From assembly GCA_023230065.1 (NCBI GenBank), contig JALNYB010000091.1, forward strand, positions 1 through 5,003: a stretch of 5,003 nucleotides of DNA, written 5' to 3'. A program made the position numbers and the translations under genes. The DNA is from Candidatus Methanomethylophilaceae archaeon. Its GTDB lineage: Archaea > Thermoplasmatota > Thermoplasmata > Methanomassiliicoccales > Methanomethylophilaceae. Under the pieces are notes generated by a model that was given only the letters and a program-made list of their open reading frames with translations, made no database searches and was not told the origin of the DNA. Below are positions 3,302-5,003 of this stretch, in pieces; position 1 is the stretch's first letter, and every line of letters begins with the position of its first letter.

Positions 3302-5003
3302 TCAATAGAAATCAGAAAGTTTGCATTTCTTTATCTTATCATTATTGAATACGGAGTCCATAGCCATTGAAAGGATCTCGATTCTGTCCTTGGTATAATC
3401 ATCAAGTTCGTATTTCTCGCTGATCTCTTTCGATACTATCAGATATTTTCTTACACTTGCTTCATGGACGGTTAATATGAGGGTGTGTCCACATTTTGTA
3501 CACACTCCACACAGAGGTATTCTGCGGTATTTTTCTCCGCATTTTGTACATCTTACTGTTTGTGCTGCAAAGCTTCTTAGGTTTCCGGCCATATCGGGCA
3601 TGAAATGTTTGTTGATTACTTTGGTAGCAACATCTTTTTCGTCAACTGCGCGGATCTTCTTTCCCAGATACAATTGAGCTTCCATTTTATCCATCATTGT
3701 TTCCAGTGTTGTATATGCAGAATATTTCGGGCCCTCGGCGATATCGTGCGTGTCATGAGTAAATCCTAGCCCTTCATATTGTGAGGGTTTACCGATACGG
3801 CCTGCAATGAGGTCCATGATCTTTTCAATTTCTTTCGGGTCCTTCATATCCATGGCTGCTTGATAGAATTCCAAGGGATATTTTCTGAGACAATCTACAT
3901 TATGGGCTTCTTTGTCTATCTCGTTAGGATCCAATCTTGTAGTAAGAACCAACGGTGCATCCATCAGTCCACCGCGTCTGTCAGGAAGAAAAGATCTTGA
4001 GAAGTTCAGCAGTCCATCTAAAGCAAGTATGACACAATCTTCATCTCCGTCACAATTTCTTCTTTTAGCTGCATGGAAGAATGGATGTCCGTAACATCCT
4101 CTGATATCTGAATACCCGATGATACGGCTCAGGATACATCCAGAGGTATGAGGTGCTAAGGCGTATGTGAGCTGACCGATCAGATCATTTCTGTTATCTG
4201 CATTGTAGTATTTTTTCAGTCCATAGAGTTCTTCAAGTTCATCATCTATGAATTTTGATACCTTTACAAGGAAATTACCGCAGTCGACTGATGGTACAAT
4301 ATCTTGAACTTTCAGCTCGACTAGCTGTTCGACATCGGTTAGAGGTTGTCCGTTCCAGTCATGGGTGTAGCCAAGTTCATAGGCTCTCTCAATTGAAAGA
4401 CCGATTTCTCTGGGTCTGAAATGTGTAAGTGGAACGTCCGTCATGTCGAAACGGATAGTACCTTCTTTGAATGGTGATACATTATTTTTAGCTCTCAGTA
4501 TACCCTTTTCGAGTGTTTCGGGCGTTTTAGTTTTTGTGATAAGTTTTTCCATGCAGTTGACATCAATGCTTTTTTCGCCCAGGTTTGCAAGAGCTGCGTT
4601 GAATTCTAATTCAATATCTATTTTCATCCCTGGCGGTCTTCCGCCCGGCGTGTATGCTGCTTTCATATTCGGTATGCCGACAGTATGGCATTTACATTCT
4701 CTGCACCATGTACGGAATGTTTCCTTTCTGCAATTCGGACAAACTCTTTTTCCAGCCTCGATCTCAATGCTAGGCGAGGACTCGGAATTCAGATTGGATG
4801 TGTTTGCCCTCGATGATTTTATTGCGCAATCTATGTTTTTCCTTGGTTGGACATCTCCAATTGGGAAAATGGCATCCACCTTAGGTGCCATTATACGTTC
4901 TTTTGCTTTTTCAGGACGTCCCATTCTTGTACCTATGCGGGTCCTTGCTCTTGCTCTGACTTCATAACATGCAGCTTTACTTACAGCTTCGAGGGAATTT
5001 TCG
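3302..5003 (-). CDS. polC: DNA polymerase II (PolD) large subunit DP2, C-terminal part (open at right edge)
   Basis: DP2 is the catalytic subunit of the archaeal replicative polymerase PolD and partners with the exonuclease subunit DP1. The minus-strand frame stays open to the window edge, so the Met at 4922-4924 is internal: the conserved TRIGTRMGRPEKAKER runs across it. The visible 566 residues are roughly half of a usual 1,100-1,250-residue protein. Numbered from the first visible codon, there is a zinc site CxxC-x8-CxxC (C88-C103, bases 4694-4741). NCDGDED follows (4037-4057), holding the two catalytic Asp equivalent to D956 and D958 of Pyrococcus abyssi (318 and 320 here), then LLNFSRSFLPDRRGGLMDAP. 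A C-terminal zinc region CxxC-x9-CxxCxxC (bases 3491-3550) comes last. No intein interrupts NCDGDED, where several archaea carry one. The last eight residues, KCKLSDFY, resemble a PCNA-binding PIP box. The TGA stop faces rpoD across 94 nt. Confidence 0.97.
   Translation of the reverse strand, partial: ENSLEAVSKAACYEVRARARTRIGTRMGRPEKAKERIMAPKVDAIFPIGDVQPRKNIDCAIKSSRANTSNLNSESSPSIEIEAGKRVCPNCRKETFRTWCRECKCHTVGIPNMKAAYTPGGRPPGMKIDIELEFNAALANLGEKSIDVNCMEKLITKTKTPETLEKGILRAKNNVSPFKEGTIRFDMTDVPLTHFRPREIGLSIERAYELGYTHDWNGQPLTDVEQLVELKVQDIVPSVDCGNFLVKVSKFIDDELEELYGLKKYYNADNRNDLIGQLTYALAPHTSGCILSRIIGYSDIRGCYGHPFFHAAKRRNCDGDEDCVILALDGLLNFSRSFLPDRRGGLMDAPLVLTTRLDPNEIDKEAHNVDCLRKYPLEFYQAAMDMKDPKEIEKIMDLIAGRIGKPSQYEGLGFTHDTHDIAEGPKYSAYTTLETMMDKMEAQLYLGKKIRAVDEKDVATKVINKHFMPDMAGNLRSFAAQTVRCTKCGEKYRRIPLCGVCTKCGHTLILTVHEASVRKYLIVSKEISEKYELDDYTKDRIEILSMAMDSVFNNDKIKKCKLSDFY

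Noticed and set aside
4922..4924. ATG at 4924 (minus) as the start of polC
   Set aside because: The conserved DP2 block TRIGTRMGRPEKAKER continues through it, and 26 further codons are open to the edge.
4443..4967. 174-codon plus-strand frame opposite polC, hydrophobic-looking
   Set aside because: It is antisense to conserved DP2 sequence including a zinc site, and its composition follows from the opposite-strand codons.
1..5003. CRISPR array, insertion sequence, prophage or defence genes
   Set aside because: No spaced direct repeats, terminal inverted repeats or accessory genes were seen; all coding space is occupied by core genes.

Overview
The window is archaeal chromosome carrying core housekeeping genes. 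The evidence is the archaeal-type ribosomal proteins uS13, uS4 and uS11, RNA polymerase subunit D (Rpo3) with a ferredoxin-like insert, the large subunit of PolD (DP2), BRE/TATA promoters, no CCA encoded on the tRNA, and Shine-Dalgarno sites matching the archaeal 16S 3' end. DP2 points to a euryarchaeal-type lineage. The moderate GC and the absence of TAG among six stop codons would suit a Thermoplasmata/Methanomassiliicoccales-type archaeon, but that placement is inference and needs a phylogeny.

Layout: (1) 1-530, the C-terminal 175 codons of a type II methionine aminopeptidase (map), open at the left edge. (2) 531-836, an intergenic stretch holding a class II tRNA-Leu(CAA) with its own TATA box and T-run terminator, then a 19-nt alternating purine/pyrimidine tract, a strong BRE/TATA promoter and a leader of about 105 nt with two possible hairpins. 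(3) 837-3207, a tight four-gene operon rps13-rps4-rps11-rpoD with gaps of 5, -1 and 12 nt. (4) 3208-3301, a short convergent intergenic region with a U-rich tract, a 10-bp UUCG hairpin and an A/T inverted repeat. (5) 3302-5003, the C-terminal 566 residues of DP2 (polC) on the minus strand, open at the right edge and containing the PolD catalytic motif.

The genes serve the core information pathways: processing of new protein N-termini (map), charging and decoding of UUG leucine codons (tRNA), small-subunit assembly and decoding (S13, S4, S11), RNA polymerase assembly (RpoD) and replication (DP2). Putting ribosomal proteins in one operon with an alpha-like polymerase subunit parallels the bacterial alpha operon.

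I found no convincing undescribed system. The points worth checking are regulatory or structural: the operon leader, the Z-DNA-prone tract beside its TATA box, the strand-biased UUCG hairpin after rpoD, the metal-site arrangement in RpoD, the repetitive tail of S4, and a PIP-box-like end on DP2.
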